DNA from: Tubulanus polymorphus
Taxonomy: Eukaryota > Nemertea > Palaeonemertea > Tubulaniformes > Tubulanidae
NCBI RefSeq assembly: GCF_964204645.1
Contig: NC_134035.1
Span: 4,836,501 to 4,900,500 of the forward strand
Length of the DNA: 64,000 nt
Reading direction: 5' to 3'
Every line of letters begins with the position of its first letter. Within the stretch, counting starts at the first letter, position 1. The notes under the pieces were generated by a model, which was given only the letters and a program-made list of their open reading frames with translations, did not search any database and was not told the origin of the DNA. A program made the translations under genes and the position numbers. This document shows, one piece after another, positions 48,901-59,750 of the stretch.

Positions 48901-50806
48901 CCGAGTCGAAGCAAGACAAGAATTGATCAGTTATTGATCTGCGCGCTCTGTCACAGAACTAGCACTCATTAAGACATCGCGTCGTTAGCAGTAATTACTA
49001 ATTATTTGTCGTCTGCCACTATGCACGGTAATATTGATTTATTCGTAATACCGATGGTCATTTCGTAATGTATATTACGCAGATAAGGCGAAAAAAGAGA
49101 GGGAAGAAAAAGAGAAAAAGTTTGAAGAAGCTCAATCAGCCCATCCCCATATAGAAGGTATCCAGTGATAGCGAATAGTAAATTTTTGATTTAGTTTTGA
49201 TTAAAAAGAGAATATGAAATCCTAATCATTGAAATTAAAAGTACAGACGGTTCTTAGAATGAGCAATGTAGCTGACGAATTTTGTTTTAAGTACCAACCG
49301 ATACGGACGGTAACCCGATATTAGAATGCCCTCATCTGGCGATGGTCGATGCGATGAAAAAAGCGTATGAAGATAAACAAAAACAAGAAGAGGAGACGAA
49401 ACAAAAGAAAATGGCCGCAGCAGAGGAGGCAGCAAAAGGTACAAATGAACCAAAATTATGGAGAATATATGGAGAATAAAGAATCCATTCGGTTCATCGA
49501 GTTGACTTTGTTTTAAATCAATGAAGTTGACCCTGTTTTATAGAAAAAGCTCTGAAAAAAGAACGAGAAGAAGCTCAGAAGCGACTGAGCGAAGCCCGGT
49601 CGGCCCATCCCGATATCGAAGGTATATCACGAATCATAGCTGTAGTTGGTATCGAGAAACTTTGTTGCCGCAGAGAATTGAGTTTGACGCGATTTAACTT
49701 TTGAAAATTTGAATTAAAGTACCGACTGACACTGATGGTAACCCGATATTAGAATGCCCTCATCTGGCGATGGTTGACGCGATGAAAAAGGCGTATGAAG
49801 ATAAATTAAAACAAGAGGAGGAGACAAAACGAAAGAAATTGGCTGCTGCAGAAGATGCTAAAGGTATCGAAGATGGTCTTCACTTGTTGAGGATGCAGAA
49901 ATCTTGCATTTTTGTGTCACGGTGTGTTTCTGACCTTTGTTGATGTTTTCCCATTACATTCTTGTGTAGAAAAAGCTTTGTTAAGGAAAATGGAAGCTCA
50001 GAAGAGACTGAATGAGGCTCAGAACGCCCATCCTAATATCGAAGGTACTTTCATAGTAGCCATAGTCTTTCACGTAGCGCGAGATTTAGATGCAGATATC
50101 TTACGTTTTCGAGTGATATACTTATCGTACATGTACATAATTTGAATTGAAGTGCCCAGCGACACGGACGGTAACCCGATATTAGAATGCCCTCATCTGG
50201 CGATGGTTGACGCGATGAAAAAGGCGTATGAAGACAAACAAAAACAAGACCGGCAAAAATTACAACTCGCGCAAGACGAGAAATGCAGCAGAGAAGGTAG
50301 CATTTGCAGTAGATAGTTGAGAATTAGAAATCGCACAGATTCGTGTCGCAGTAGAGAGTACAGCACTGAGTTAATAGCAGTTATGGAATTGAGATCGTGG
50401 TCGATTCTAGGCCCCGAAACGGTCGAAGATTTGAGCTTAAAATGACGCGGAAGTTGAAGAAAAGTTTGTGGAATTCCATTCCACTACAGGATAAGAGACA
50501 TATTATCCACTTTAGGATGATAAGAGACTTATTCAAGCACTGATTTCAAAGACCTATTTTAATGCTAGACATAGAATTTACCCATTTATATACTTGTAGC
50601 TGTGTTTTATTGCTGTTGTTGCCCTGCATTCATTTACGATTATATATAACGATGTTTTCTTTCACATTTGCAGGTCATTTCTTACTAAAAACTAAATTTC
50701 ATTAAAATTGAATGGACTGATTAATCGATAAAGTCATAGCAAAGATTGCACTGATGATAAGTTTGCAAAATTTTTCGTTTCAGAGACCGAAGCCAATAAA
50801 GTGTGA
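42974..50806 (+). CDS. FKBP51/52-type immunophilin with repeat-exon C-terminal tail, 15 exons, 779 aa
   Basis: Peptidyl-prolyl isomerase and Hsp90 co-chaperone family (FKBP4/5). Exons: 42974-43277, 43510-43773, 44759-45006, 45103-45186, 45518-45763, 46555-46743, 47650-47842, 48308-48433, 49083-49157, 49292-49438, 49544-49621, 49720-49863, 49970-50044, 50153-50296, 50784-50806. FK1 (about 50-160) keeps [34 protein letters not shown] and FEIEL, so it should be catalytic. FK2 (about 170-275) has IEHAV where the active-site Trp lies, so it is probably inactive. Three TPRs follow (about 285-445, [30 protein letters not shown]). Vertebrate members are about 460 aa and end soon after this point. Here residues 510-772 are extra: four A exons ([18 protein letters not shown]) alternate with three B exons (charged helix ending AHPxIEG), all bounded by phase-1 introns. 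The final exon gives ETEANKV, like the VETEA end of human FKBP4. Confidence 0.95.
44103..44213. mobile_element. Palindromic MITE in FKBP intron 2
   Basis: ggggcccgttttgtagactg and cagtctataaaatggggccc-type ends (the latter as ctagtctataaaatggggccc) pair over most of the length around gttgcaaatgaat. 111 bp, non-coding. Confidence 0.7.
44326..44635. mobile_element. Inverted repeat with homopolymer C/G tracts in FKBP intron 2
   Basis: Left arm ctctggaagg..caggacaatt followed by a C run of about 15 and cgaatgaaatcttttt. Right arm is aaaaaggattttattc followed by a G run of about 11, then caattgtcctagaatcctct. The arms are reverse complements apart from run length, with about 190 bp between them. 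This is a MITE-like element, or a repeat whose ends contain poly-C. Confidence 0.65.
45832..46150. mobile_element. Mariner/pogo-like MITE inside an older palindrome (FKBP intron 5)
   Basis: Inner element 45914-46088 has ends ctgtggaacctcgttacgac and gttgtaacgaggttccactg, typical of Tc1/mariner-pogo MITEs. Outer arms (about 45832-45900 and 46090-46150) pair: aaattgatccttgaaaatag / ctattttcaaggatgaattt and acaacagaatct / gattctgttgagg. Confidence 0.65.
46768..47270. mobile_element. piggyBac-like MITE split by a SINE
   Basis: ctttcagtgctgtcttaaa on the left, and aaagtgctggagataatttg ... tgcactgcggtgtagatgtg on the right, match the MITE family at 41510-41792. The SINE at 46807-47146 sits between them. 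Left taaagcg and right taaagtg may be its target duplication. The outer TTAA has decayed. Confidence 0.55.
46807..47146 (+). mobile_element. tRNA-derived SINE
   Basis: The A box tggccgagtgattgg (46820-46834) and B box gggttcgaaaccc (46863-46875) form a Ser/Leu-tRNA-like head. A central domain (gtgtcctcgggcaagacact, aggagtaaatgggtacctgg) resembles the conserved cores of animal SINEs. Next comes the segment that was amplified at 26821-27830, then gcgctatgtaaatgtcaatt and an (ATT)n tail. Length about 340 bp. It lies in FKBP intron 6 in sense orientation. Confidence 0.85.
47947..48235. mobile_element. Two adjacent palindromic MITEs in FKBP intron 7
   Basis: 47947-48087 pairs ggggcctgttccatagtc with tatgtggaaccagcccc and contains agtggtcttaaatcttaaat and tgatagattggctatataac. 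48091-48235 repeats the theme (gctcagttgcacggttatga ... actcagtaactaacccc). Same family as 39317-39450. The next exon begins only about 70 bp downstream. Confidence 0.6.
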
Positions 50807-51858
50807 AAATCTACGATGCGAGATTGTCGTCAAGGACAACGCAGCAGACGCGCTGATCTCAATATGAAATGATTAAATGTAGCTAAAAGGTTCAAAACGG
50901 GAGATGAAAAAACGTTTCTTCACTTGAGCAGCTAAACTACTGCGGGTGACTGCATTTAAACGGTCAGTATGATATGCAAAAAGTTAAAAAATATGGTGCA
51001 GTTACAGAAATGTTGAATCCAGTTTCGCAGACTGTAAGTTGAAATATGAACCTTTCATTGTTTAGGCCTACACTCTCGACGATTATAGATTGAAATTTTA
51101 CTCTTTTGGAAACGTAATCGGTAATTTTAACGTTGACTGTGGAACTGGTGCTAGGAATGAAATATAACATTGTTGCATGCATCTCATATAGCGCGGTATT
51201 ATATGAAACATTTTGTTTATGTCGTCAGTTGGCATTCATATTGATAATCTATGTGCAGTTGACTAACTATCTGTAAAGCATTTATCAGCGATAGTAGACA
51301 TGTAGTTCATTATTCTGTAAAAGCATTTAAAAAAAGAACCAGCTCTACAGTCGTACGAGTTCAAAAATTACGCAATAGTTTTCACGGCCGTCAATGAAAG
51401 ATTTTGAATTTCACTCAGATAAGACTTGAGTATTTGATGTTTTGTTATTTTAAGAAATGAACCGATTTCTAAAAATTTCAAAATTATGCAGGTTATAAGT
51501 AGTTGATGAAGATGCTTACAAAACGTTTTCCGCCACCCACCTCCTCCCGACAAAATTTCGCCAAATTTTTTGGCAGTAAATCGGTTTTTCATCATTTTGT
51601 AATTTTCGCATTTTTCGTTACGCGAAAGATAACTACATTCCTCGTAATGCGTGAATATTCGGTCATGAATAGTTTGTAGTTTGTTTATAAGTTTAAGCCT
51701 ATGTATATATATTATCTATGAAGAATAATTGTTTGTGTTGTACCATAATTGTTCTGAAGGCCACGAAAATAATCCTAAAATTTAACTTACCGATATTTTA
51801 CATTCTTATATCGTATTCTCCATGTCGAGTACTTCGCTGTACGTCTGGTATCGTCTGA

Positions 51859-51864
51859 AATAAA
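51859..51864 (+). terminator. Candidate FKBP polyadenylation signal AATAAA
   Basis: First good plus-strand AATAAA found after the FKBP stop, about 1.05 kb downstream. No cleavage-site evidence beyond the hexamer. Confidence 0.35.
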
Positions 51865-52760
51865 CCAAATTGTTCTTCAACTTGAATCGAAATTCAGTTT
51901 TTGTTTGTTGTCAGTTTTACTGTAATGGACTCTTTGATCTTGGCGAATTCAAAACTATACAGGTTGAGGAACTGTCTGGTCATGTCGGAAGTGTGAAGCC
52001 CAGGCTTTGTTAGCCACGCTCTTGAGGAAACCAGTCCAGAACCCACACTCGAATGGCAGGCACGTTATACATGTTGCAGTCATAATAAGGATTTGCCCGA
52101 TAATATTGTTAGGATGATTATAAAGATAGGTGCCCAGTTGAGAGTTGCATGCACAAGTACCTTTTACCAAGGAAGTATTACACTTCCCTGCTTTTACAGA
52201 AGACATACGTAGTTAAGGGCTCTGTAGAATCTTGCTGCTGTGAAGCATTTATCAGGCCCCAAGGCTGCCATTTACAGTCAAATTCAAATTACTAAGTGTA
52301 AACATGATAACCATCCAAACTATGAGGACTTGAATAAGTTTGACTTCATAGTGTGCAATGCCTATACATAGAACTTGTTACATGGAATCATGCCCGAGGA
52401 CTATTTTTTCACTTAAGAGCATGTTACAAGAACGTCACTAAGATGTTTTGCCATCATCAAATCTTATCAAAATTCTGTAGCCATCCAGCATCATACTCAT
52501 CTACAAGATAACATACGCAACAATGCTTTTAACCCCAGCTTGTCAACTGGACACGCTGTTCCTTGTCAAGTCATCAAAATCATATATCCCCAACCCATTT
52601 TCCAGGGGATTATGAAATACTGGTAGCCGTCTAGTCGGACACCTTACACTGTATCAAATATCAGCCTTCCACTATAGGTCAGACAGCCTCAAATAGCATT
52701 CTAACAGATTTAAACTCCTCGAATAAACGAACAATGTCTCGATTTTGATGATAAAACCAA

Positions 52761-52766
52761 TTTATT
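52761..52766 (-). terminator. Candidate ethanolamine kinase polyadenylation signal
   Basis: TTTATT on the plus strand (AATAAA on minus), about 670 bp beyond the ethanolamine kinase stop. Hexamer only. Confidence 0.35.
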
Positions 52767-53433
52767 CACGAAAAATTAACAACTAAAGTCATGGATGTGT
52801 GCATTAAATATTTGTTCCCAAAAAATCATTGTCGATTACATCACAGTTAAAATACGAGGGGTTTATATTCTACAGTAAAAAGCGCTTTTAATATGTTCCC
52901 AGCTCCACAGTCCTGCGATAACATTTGACTTTTAGCGTTAAATAATTGAAAATAAACTAATGAGACAAATCTAAAAATAAATTTCATTAAAAGCCTTTTC
53001 TATAAGCTATAAGTGGAATTATTAAGAATATAAAATGGTAGAATATTAGAAAAGTGTGAAAATTAGTATAGATGGATACTTAAGTGTGAGCATTGCCGAA
53101 AAATAATAGCGTACAATTGAACGAATCAGAAATCAGTTTCAAGAAGTAGACCATATTTCACGCAGAATTTAGCACCAACATTTATGCGTCGAAACAAAGA
53201 AGGATATCATGAATCAAAAATAATTTAAACAACCAACGAATAAGTATAAACTCTTCCATCCAATATAATCATCGGCCATAGAAATATGGCGTCGACACGG
53301 GCTTCCCCGATAGTAACTCTGTATACATTCGTACACGTAAGGAAGTCGAAAATGTGACCGTCAGCTTTCTGAGAGTCACGCGCGGACGGCTGATAGTCGA
53401 CAGTTCGCAGATCTCTCTATCGTAGATTCTCGC

Positions 53434-56400
53434 CTAAACCCGATTTACCAATATACATTCATTCTTCTCTCTGAAATACTCGTTGAACCTCACGACGGCG
53501 TAGCTGAAAATATATGCACATACATACGTTATGCCGACTAATTCTTACGATAAACGTGGATCGATGCTCAGAAGTGAAGAACGCTATTTTCTTTACTCAC
53601 TCGAGGAAATCGAAGTCGAGTGTGGAATGAGCCGCCTGAATCACCGCCCACATTCCCCAGAATAAGTGAGCCATCTAGAAATATAGATAAACTAATGATT
53701 AATGCGTGCAATATAACCACATTTGTCTACGAGGACAGGGGTTCATATTGTGACAGAGTCTCCTGACACTGTCAGCTTCGAATCCCTGTGAGGGAGGATG
53801 GGTCTACTAAGACAGGGGCTCGTCACTCAGTCTCCTGTTATTTTTGTTTCTCTGATGATGGAAGTTTAATCAAAACTACGAAACTATCAGAAAATAAATA
53901 GTTTTTAGTCATCAACTGTTGGTTTTACTTGTCAACAAAGTTCCCTGAAGCAATTGGCTTAAAATTCCTACGATGGAGAATAGGTCTGGGACAGTCTCAC
54001 GATGCCATCAACTTCAAATCCCAGTGAGGGAGAATGGGTTTATTAGGACAGTGGCTTGTCACAGAGTCTCACGATGCAATCAGCATCAAATCCCAGTGAT
54101 GGATAATAAGTCTACTATGGCAGTCTCACTATGCCATGAACTTCAAATCCCTGTGAAGGAGAATGTGTTTACTAGGAGTCTCATGATGCCATCAATTTTA
54201 AATCCCTGTGAGGGAGAATGTGTTTACTAGGAGAGTCCCATGATGCCATCAACTTCAAATCCCTGAGGGAGAATGGGTCTACTAGAATAGTGACTTGTCT
54301 CCTGCGACGGATCCCTGTTGTAAGGATGTACCCATGCAAAGTGAAGGGTCAATACTTACAAGCATAAAAACTTGTACTTGTTCATACAGAGTTTCCACTA
54401 ACTCCTCAGTGATCGGCGCATCCGACCTGCCTTCTATGTCATGTTTGTACTCGAGATATTTGCGCAACCACGGCAATTGCTCGTCTTTTTTCGGCAACTT
54501 GTCATAGTCGACGACGTCGAGTCCTGAAATATGTGTGGAAAAACGTAAGCCAGAGTTCACTGATGTTCTTCAGGAATCGAGGGCATCCCGCATTCAAACG
54601 AAGGATTAAAATTCACGCTACCCCCTTCCTAATAGCTACCAACAATTAAAAGCTTGGTTCCAAATCAATTAATGCTTTTAGATTCTGGCTTAATGAGACA
54701 ATGATAACGTTTTGAGTTAATTTTGGGCATCTTGAATAAAATGAAAATTTATTTAATTCGCTTATACACCACCCTTGCTTATCCGCTGAAATTTCAGAGG
54801 CCCTGATAGTGGAGTATAACCGAGTGTTGATGGGTATTGTAAGGACATCTTTCAACATACCTGCCCATTCACAAAAGTGATTACCGATATCATAACCGTA
54901 GTAATTAAATGCGGCATATTCGTAATCAATAAAATACGTTCGATCTGCAAAACAAATAATACGAAAAAAGTTGTTACTGGTAGCTTTCAGCTGCAAATTA
55001 AAAGCATATCTTGACTAGTACACTGAATAAACACAGTATTTCAGAGTTAATGGATAAAACCCACAGTTGATGATATAACAGTTTTATTCTGACACTTTTT
55101 ACGTTTTAATTAAACTTCATCATCAGAGAAATGGAAAAAACAGGGTTTTTTTCGACTTTTTTTCATTTCTCTGATGATGAAGTTTAGTCAAAACTTCGAA
55201 ACTGTCAGAATAGATTGTTAAATCATCAGTTACTGTGGGGTTTGCTCATCTTATTTCATACTCACCGTCTTTTTTGTTGTAAACCATATTTTTCAGTAGT
55301 AGATCGTTGTGTGAGAAAACGGGCGATGCTCCGAATGATTCGACGACATCGCGTAATTGTCGTAATTCCGTCTCTAGTTTCGCGACGCTCGGCACCTCAT
55401 TGACAAATCTAAAATGACAAAAAAATGGAAACTTAAAATGATTTTATTCAAAACCTAAGAGTAAGTTTTAGGTAGGTTTCGATTGAACATACGCTGTACA
55501 TATTAACTGAACTTTAGAAGAAAAGTTCGAAATTTGGTATGTTCTCAGTTTTCTGTTAAGATATGATTGGGTTGTTAACGGCGCGTTTTAAGTACGATGG
55601 TTGAATCGACCTGAGCCGGGATAACTGAGCTCAAAAACTAGTTCGGAAAAAATCTAGCTCACTAGCTGTCACTCCAGCAGCACTACAGAAGATACATACA
55701 ATATCTTCAACATATAATATCTTCAAGCATGCTGTCCTCATATATGCCTATCTATACCACTGAAGGAGCAATCAAGCTAATTATTATAGCTTATCAATAA
55801 CTATGAGATCTCACTTGAAAACTAATCAATTATATTGAATTAATTGCTTTTTGTTTCTGCGTTTGCGAAAGTACTTAGTGATATTCAAACGGGAGGTATA
55901 CCGTACACAATACAGCCGATAAAAATGCATTCGACATTTCAAATATCAATTTCGATCCACTGTTCTCACTGAGCAAACGTGGTACAGCTGTCACCAGTTA
56001 CTAATAAAAACCACCAGTGTTTCCAGCATTCAACGATTCATCAAACAAATGAAACCCACTCGACGACATACTCCGAATACTGGTGATGAAATTAATCATT
56101 CTTTCGCTATATTACGATGTAGAATGTATGGTAATTATAGTTGAAACAAAGGCCAATACTATAGGTTTTTAGCATTTTAACCTACTTAAGAATGTCACAT
56201 ATGGCACAACTATATAGTTTTCATATTTATATATTTTTCATTTTTTTTTTAGTAATAATAAACCTCTCAGTAATGTACGGTAATCTATCGTCTAAATTCA
56301 TATCGTACCTGTTGTTTTTGTCTGGATCGTCAAAGCTTTTCGGGCGCAGTGCCAAGTATTTTTTCAAAGTGTTGAAATAGGACGACTCGCACGGCCGGCC

Positions 56401-58399
56401 GTTCGTATTCGGTATATCTGAGTATTTGATACTGTGGATAAGCGCCATTTCTCGGGCAATCAATCTACCAAAAAAGAAAAATAGATTTAAGACATAAATC
56501 GCTGCTGCGGGTTTATATTGCGAATGCGGCATCACGTCATAAAGCCAGTTTTAAATCTCTGCTAGGTAGGAAGATGGCAGAATCGCACGATGTGTCATCA
56601 GTTGGTATTCCTGCTAGGGGGATGGATCCATGAGGGCGGAGGTTTGTACCGTGGCGGTGCCTTATAGCGCCACCAGGTACAAGAAAAATCAGCATTTATA
56701 ATTCATATTTCAGCACTAGTCTGAAGAATACCAGACGATATGACATTATGACCCCAGAACACTTGCTTTCAGCACAAACCATTCGTCTAACCCTAGCATT
56801 TCTAGTGTCACTTGGCCCAAAAGAAGACCGTAGGTACACAAAAGGTTACGTTCGAAAGACATACCAACCGGGGGCCAGTTGCTTCAAGTTGATTTGATAA
56901 CTGGTGAATAAATACCATAGTTACAATGAACATTCAATTGCCACTGTGTCAACTATCCACTGTTTAACTCTAACCAACTTTTGAGCAACTGGACCATCAA
57001 AAGTTGGAAAATCTGTCCGTTATAACAAATGGTTCTTATGGTTCTCATATAAGAACTATTTGTTATAAGTACTGACAGATTTTCTGAAATGGGAGGAAAT
57101 TACATGATGTACATCGGAACCTCTTTGCAGACACTCCCGCAGACAAAAACAGTCTGTTTAATTCGAACTGATATTTCATTTTATCAGTGAGAAATGAATG
57201 ATTTGACATTACGTGCATTGTCAACATAATATATAGGCTAGTCCTCTTATTGTAGAGTATTATCATAAACATATCACGGAGTATTAACATATCACGGCCT
57301 AAAATTGTGAAAATCAAATGTACCCAGTAATTGAAATAGAATAATTGTAATTGCCGAGAAGATAATACGTTCTATTATACTCGTACATACATTATGTATA
57401 TACGATATCATTAATATCGACTATAAATATAAAACGACTCGGGTCTGGACAATAGAGAACTATTCAGTAACATATGGATCCCTAAGCATTATTGATCTAA
57501 ATGAACTTTCCAGAGACAGACAGAGACCTGGATGAAAATATAGAACGATTTGAATTGTGCATCCACTTAAACCTGGAGGACATGTATTTGGTTTGATCAG
57601 AGGAGTAAAAGTGGTATAGCTGTATTTCATTCTGATACTGATAGCAGACTCAATCCAACAAACCCCATTCATCAAAGTTATAATTCGATGATTTCAAATG
57701 TTTTAGAGTCAAAACTATGGTTCTGTTTTTCCTCAAAGGCTCTAAAAGACTATTTGACCTAATTCTTGAATATTATAGAATTCCCGGGCATCGGCCTAAT
57801 GTAGATTACTTATTTCAAATCAATTGGGACATGTGATTTATTTTCGAGAAATCTAATCTAGAAAATTGAATTTTAGTTGATTCAGTAAACCTTGATTCTG
57901 TCCCTCAGACATGACTGGGAAAAAAACTAAATCATTTTCTGCTACAAATAAGGACCTGCAAAATTTTTCTAGAGGTAATAAGACAAATTTGTCGGGTCTT
58001 TTTTTTGTCCGAGTTAGGCTAGGTTTACCATATTTTAGGGAAAGCCAGATTGGACTTTCTATTGGCAATGGTTAAGAAATGATTCCAATTGCGAAGAGTA
58101 ACAAATTAAAGTCCAAATCTCCAGCGGCCATATTGAACTTACCCGGACACGTGAGGGTCTCGTACGATCACGTCGTCAGTCACCGAGCCATGGATGAATC
58201 CGTAAGCGAGTCCGTTATTGTATACGCAGTATAGCGGTTTCGCGGCGCCGATCGAATTCAACAGCCTCATGTTCATCTGTTCGGCCTGCCGGTCGATAAT
58301 CAGTTCAGTTTTCTTGCCGTAAATTCGAATCAGGACGACGTCGTCGAACGCCCCGACGTAACATCCAATCAGCTTATTCGTGATTCCATCGGTAAAAAC
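53434..58399 (-). CDS. ETNK1: Ethanolamine kinase, 5'-incomplete, 7 exons seen (315 aa)
   Basis: Cytosolic kinase that phosphorylates ethanolamine in the CDP-ethanolamine route to phosphatidylethanolamine. Exons: 58143-58399, 56309-56464, 55266-55408, 54861-54944, 54360-54523, 53601-53674, 53434-53503. All are in phase. Family signatures run in order: FTDGITNKLIGCYVG with RIYGKKTELIIDR (nucleotide-binding part), LIAREMALIHSI, the Brenner motif FSHNDLLLKNMVYN (catalytic HxDxxxxN), IDYEYAAFNYYGYDIGNHFCEW (choline/ethanolamine kinase motif with the metal-binding Asp), HLFWGMWAVIQAAHSTLDFDF and YAVVRFNEYF. Ethanolamine rather than choline kinase is inferred from DGITNKL and NGLAYGFIHG. ETNK1 and ETNK2 cannot be told apart here. 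The N-terminal exon(s) are absent between 58400 and 64000, so they probably lie beyond the right edge. The transposase gene at 59751-63090 would then be inside this gene's first intron. Confidence 0.95.
53745..54302. repeat. ~65-70-bp minisatellite in an ethanolamine kinase intron
   Basis: Repeats of atgccatcaacttcaaatcc ... ctgtgagggagaatgggt ... ctactaggacagt type, five to seven irregular copies. About 110 bp of a fold-back-family fragment (ctgatgatggaagtttaatc at 53852, then cgaaac and catcaactgttggttttact) interrupts the array at roughly 53830-53945. Confidence 0.75.
55056..55243. mobile_element. Fold-back element with intact hammerhead-like core
   Basis: The left half is an imperfect reverse complement of the right half: aaaacccacagttgatgat / tcatcagttactgtggggttt and aaacttcatcatcagagaaa / tttctctgatgatgaagttt. 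The right arm reads CTGATGA-T-GAAGTTT-agtca-AAACTTC-GAAAC (55171-55202), a 7-bp stem between the two conserved blocks. In an ethanolamine kinase intron, with no clear target duplication. Confidence 0.7.
56875..56992. mobile_element. Palindromic MITE (ccagttgc family)
   Basis: ccagttgcttcaagttgatt pairs with the right end aaccaacttttgagcaactgg. The interior (gaataaataccatagttaca) is shared with 39458-39580. Confidence 0.6.
57003..57082. repeat. 80-bp hairpin
   Basis: aaatctgtccgttataacaa atggttcttat pairs with ataagaactatttgttataa and gacagatttt around a 9-nt loop. Short MITE-like palindrome in an ethanolamine kinase intron. Confidence 0.6.
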
Positions 58400-58407
58400 C
58401 TGAATAT

Positions 58408-58410
58408 GAA

Positions 58411-58441
<31 letters not shown>
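58408..58441. repeat. (AAT)n microsatellite with retroelement-like flank
   Basis: About 11 AAT units next to the acceptor of the 58143-58399 exon. On the minus strand the following sequence (tgtgctatataagaaaacat then ATT repeats) resembles the end of the SINE at 47146, so a minus-strand LINE/SINE tail of uncertain length (to about 58730) is likely. Confidence 0.6.
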
Positions 58442-58741
58442 TGTTTTCTTATATAGCACAGATCTAAGAAATAATCACAATACAGAAAATTGTTAAAATT
58501 ACATAAGTTAGGTATACATGCATAATAAAACAATACATAGTAGGTTTTAAGAGTAGGTTTGGCTAAAAAGGTATGTCTTAAGATTACGTTTAAAAATATC
58601 AACAGACACACTTTCAGAGATATTGGAAGTTTGTTCCAGAGGATTGAGGACTAATACATTTAAAAGATCGACTGCCGTACGAAAACCATTCATAGTGAAT
58701 CCATCAAATGACGTAGCGAAGTGTTTTATATATTTATATTT

Positions 58742-59002
58742 ATATATATTATGTTTATCTATTTATTATTGGAAATAATTCTCTGAAAGTTAGGTGCACT
58801 TGTATAGTATTCGGAATAATTACTAGGCCTACAGTGCATGCTACCCCTCATATAGGCTCATTTTTTGCAATCATTGCAGCTCTAATTTGATCGGATGCGT
58901 TTTAATAAATGTGCTTATAAACCTACAGTCTGGTTAGGGCCTACATATTTCGTAGTGACTGCAGTTTGGTGTCCCTATAGGGCCTAATGGTTAGGGTAAC
59001 TC
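58742..59002. other. Spacer
   Basis: AT-rich DNA with no recognised exon or element. Confidence 0.35.
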
Positions 59003-59453
59003 ACTGTAATTTCGGAAGACCACATAAGTTCGGAAGTTTTCTTCTACGGCCTCTCCGCGGTCGCGGAGAGGGAATACCTATTTGGACTAGCTTAAATTTG
59101 AAAAAGGGGGAGTAGGTTGGTATTTCCTGGGAATTCCACGGGAATCCGCGCCATTTTGATGACGTAGTACGCATTTCTTTCTGGCACACGAAATCAGCGC
59201 GGCAAATCGCTAAAGTCGGTCACGTAAGTACACTATTGATTCGACCCGCTTTTACGGCATTTCGTGGCAGCCGATACGTAAACACTGCCGCGAAGTTCTA
59301 GGAAGCCGATAGTTTGTTTATAAACATTCATTTACTATCGGAATACGCTCATTGTTACATAAACGTCGATTTTCAAAAACTCAAACGCCTACACATAATT
59401 TCGGAAATCCCATACCCAGCTTTCACGGCTCCTCCACGTAATTTCGGAAGTTC
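59003..59453 (+). promoter_or_regulatory. Repeated CxTAATTTCGGAA motifs upstream of the transposase gene
   Basis: Four direct copies of a 13-16-bp word: cactgtaatttcggaag (59003), ccacataagttcggaag (59019), cacataatttcggaaat (59392) and ccacgtaatttcggaagttc (59434). One inverted copy, catttccgaacttacgtg, lies at about 63979 on the other side of the gene. The arrangement suits subterminal transposase-binding sites or one end of the element. It could also be part of a promoter. Confidence 0.5.
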
Positions 59454-59750
59454 CGAAATAATGTATAATTGTTATTGCGTATGTTTACACAGCTGTTTTT
59501 CCTAGAAATGAACGATTCTATTTCTAATTCAAAACAACAAACAACTTTTTTAGATTAAAATTGAATTTATTTAAGCTTAGGCCTATAATTAGTTGGACCT
59601 TGTGGCTAATGACTGTAGCAGCCTAATAAAATTAAAACAAATTGAAAAACTACCACAAATTGAAGGTCTTAACCCTAAGCTGTTTTATCGGCCCGAGGAC
59701 AGTGCCCTTTCTCTGTAAGCATTAATTTAAAATTTGGTTTTATTTCCAGG

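Larger units (their letters stand above)
50807..53433. other. Convergent intergenic region (3' ends of FKBP and ethanolamine kinase)
   Basis: No gene recognised. The two genes end tail to tail here. The region should hold both 3' UTRs. Confidence 0.5.
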
